Positions 62,995-64,000 of a stretch of DNA of 64,000 nucleotides are shown piece after piece. The translations under genes and the position numbers were made by a program. The number at the start of each line of letters is the position of its first letter. The first letter of the stretch is position 1. The notes under the pieces are model-generated. The model did no database searches, had not been told where the DNA came from, and saw only the letters and a program-made list of their open reading frames with translations. The stretch is from Talpa occidentalis (Eukaryota > Chordata > Mammalia > Eulipotyphla > Talpidae), in NCBI RefSeq assembly GCF_014898055.3, contig NW_023604861.1:82308399-82372398 (forward strand). Direction: 5' to 3'.

Positions 62995-63316
62995 CGCAGC
63001 AGTTTCTCCTTTCCTGAGGGGGGTACATTCCCAGCCCCAGCGGATGCCTGAAGCCACAGATAGCACCGAACCGCATATACACTCTTTTATCCCCCATATA
63101 TACATACATTAGTATAAATAATAATTTATAAATTAGGCACAGTAAGAGATCAACAATAAAAGTAAAGCAGAACAATTACAACAACATACTGCAATAAAAG
63201 TTATGTGAATGAGTCTCTCTCTGAAATACCACATTGTATGTAATATTTTTGGAATGTAGTTGACTGTGGGTAACTGAAACTGAGGAAAGGGAAACCGTGG
63301 CTAAGACAGGAGGTGG
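62995..63316. repeat. Tigger-like DNA transposon relic
   Basis: GGGGGGTACATTCCCAGCCC, CAGCGGATGCCTGAAGCCAC and near the other end GTAACTGAAACTGAGGAAAG, with GGGAAACCGTGGCTAAGAC, match the two ends of a nonautonomous pogo/Tigger-type element. The exact family is uncertain. Confidence 0.6.
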
Positions 63317-64000
63317 GATTTACTGTCCTTAAGAAGAGAAAGATAAAAACAAGGTTGAATTATACTCTTCAGGGAAAGGATAACATTTCCTCTCCTGCAT
63401 CTACTTCACCTTGTGAGGAAAAAAAAAAAACCAGGACATCTGCTCATATAACAAATTTCAAACCATGGCAAATGGGACATTTCTGTGCTTCAGTCTTATT
63501 AGCAGAATTTTATTTTTGCATTGCAAATTTCGGGTCTGATAATGCGCTTTGCACTACAGTTACATAAGCACAGTGGAAGTTCTTGTGTTCACTTGTAGAA
63601 TACAGAGTTTCCTTTTACTCACATAGTCCTTTAATGTAGTTGGACATCAATCTTTCTAGCCTAGAAAGGAGGTTTTATTTCACTGCCAGGGGACAGAACT
63701 TCCAAAAAACACAAATGTCTTTCAGCATCATGTTGAAAAAATAATCAAGGGGGTATGAATTGGTCTCTCTCTCTCTCTTACTTCCTGCCTTATTTTGCTT
63801 TAAACTCATAGGTGAGCTATGAAAAGACATCTGCCCTAATGCTCCAGGCCCCTAGGCTGCACATCAGGCTGCTAAAGACAACTCCAGGCTGGGCGCTTCC
63901 AGCGCTCTCATGGTTACCTGATCCTGGGGTGCCAACACCACAGGGGGTCGGGTACCAGTAAGTACCGTTCCTTTCAATCCCAGCCATTCATAAATTAGAC
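63317..64000. other. Right edge of the window, intron 2
   Basis: Contains a short TC tract at about 63764-63779. No gene or named repeat is supported. Confidence 0.4.

Overview
The window is nuclear DNA from a placental mammal: long introns with GT-AG splice sites, L1, MIR, MER5 and LTR relics, and no bacterial-type gene packing. It carries the 3' half of one protein-coding gene, TGFA (transforming growth factor alpha), on the minus strand. Four exons are recognisable by their encoded protein: exon 3 (41405-41525), exon 4 (29024-29173), exon 5 (25855-25964) and exon 6 (coding 24744-24751, then a 3' UTR of about 3.7 kb ending near 21000). The three large exons join in phase, and all six EGF-domain cysteines, the membrane segment and the C-terminal Val-Val are intact. 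Exons 1 and 2 were not found and should lie beyond 64000.

The most abundant repeat is a tRNA-derived SINE of about 270-320 bp, with 15 copies seen, most with clear target-site duplications (TSDs). Its head (GGCCTCCC-GGTGGCGCAG) and T/A-rich tail resemble what I remember of the Rhin-1 SINE of horseshoe and leaf-nosed bats. A bat (Yinpterochiroptera) is therefore my best guess for the organism; this is inference from memory, not a database match.

Layout. 1-20990: intergenic DNA downstream of TGFA, very rich in repeats. It has an internally deleted antisense L1 (about 1.3-5.1 kb), a SINE nested in a SINE (7.4-7.95 kb), and a plus-strand L1 (9.3-13.1 kb) riddled with endogenous-retrovirus (ERV) insertions. 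A cluster of LTRs at 10.0-15.6 kb includes two inverted LTR pairs. 20995-24743: TGFA 3' UTR, free of recognisable interspersed repeats. 24752-25854, 25965-29023 and 29174-41404: introns 5, 4 and 3. 41526-64000: part of intron 2, with SINEs, a MaLR LTR, MER5 and Tigger-like DNA transposon relics, old L1 and microsatellites.

The most notable observation is a solo LTR (29200-29602) with a perfect 5-bp TSD that sits only 26 bp upstream of the exon 4 acceptor, in the same orientation as TGFA and carrying an AATAAA signal. Two more LTRs of the same family lie on the same strand at 396-850 and 11278-11686. Other items worth a look are a ~600-bp inverted LTR pair, a ~95-bp inverted repeat downstream of the gene, and SINE copies sharing or carrying unusual 3' tails. 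I found no evidence of a wholly new gene system; the novelty is in how mobile elements have built up around and inside TGFA.
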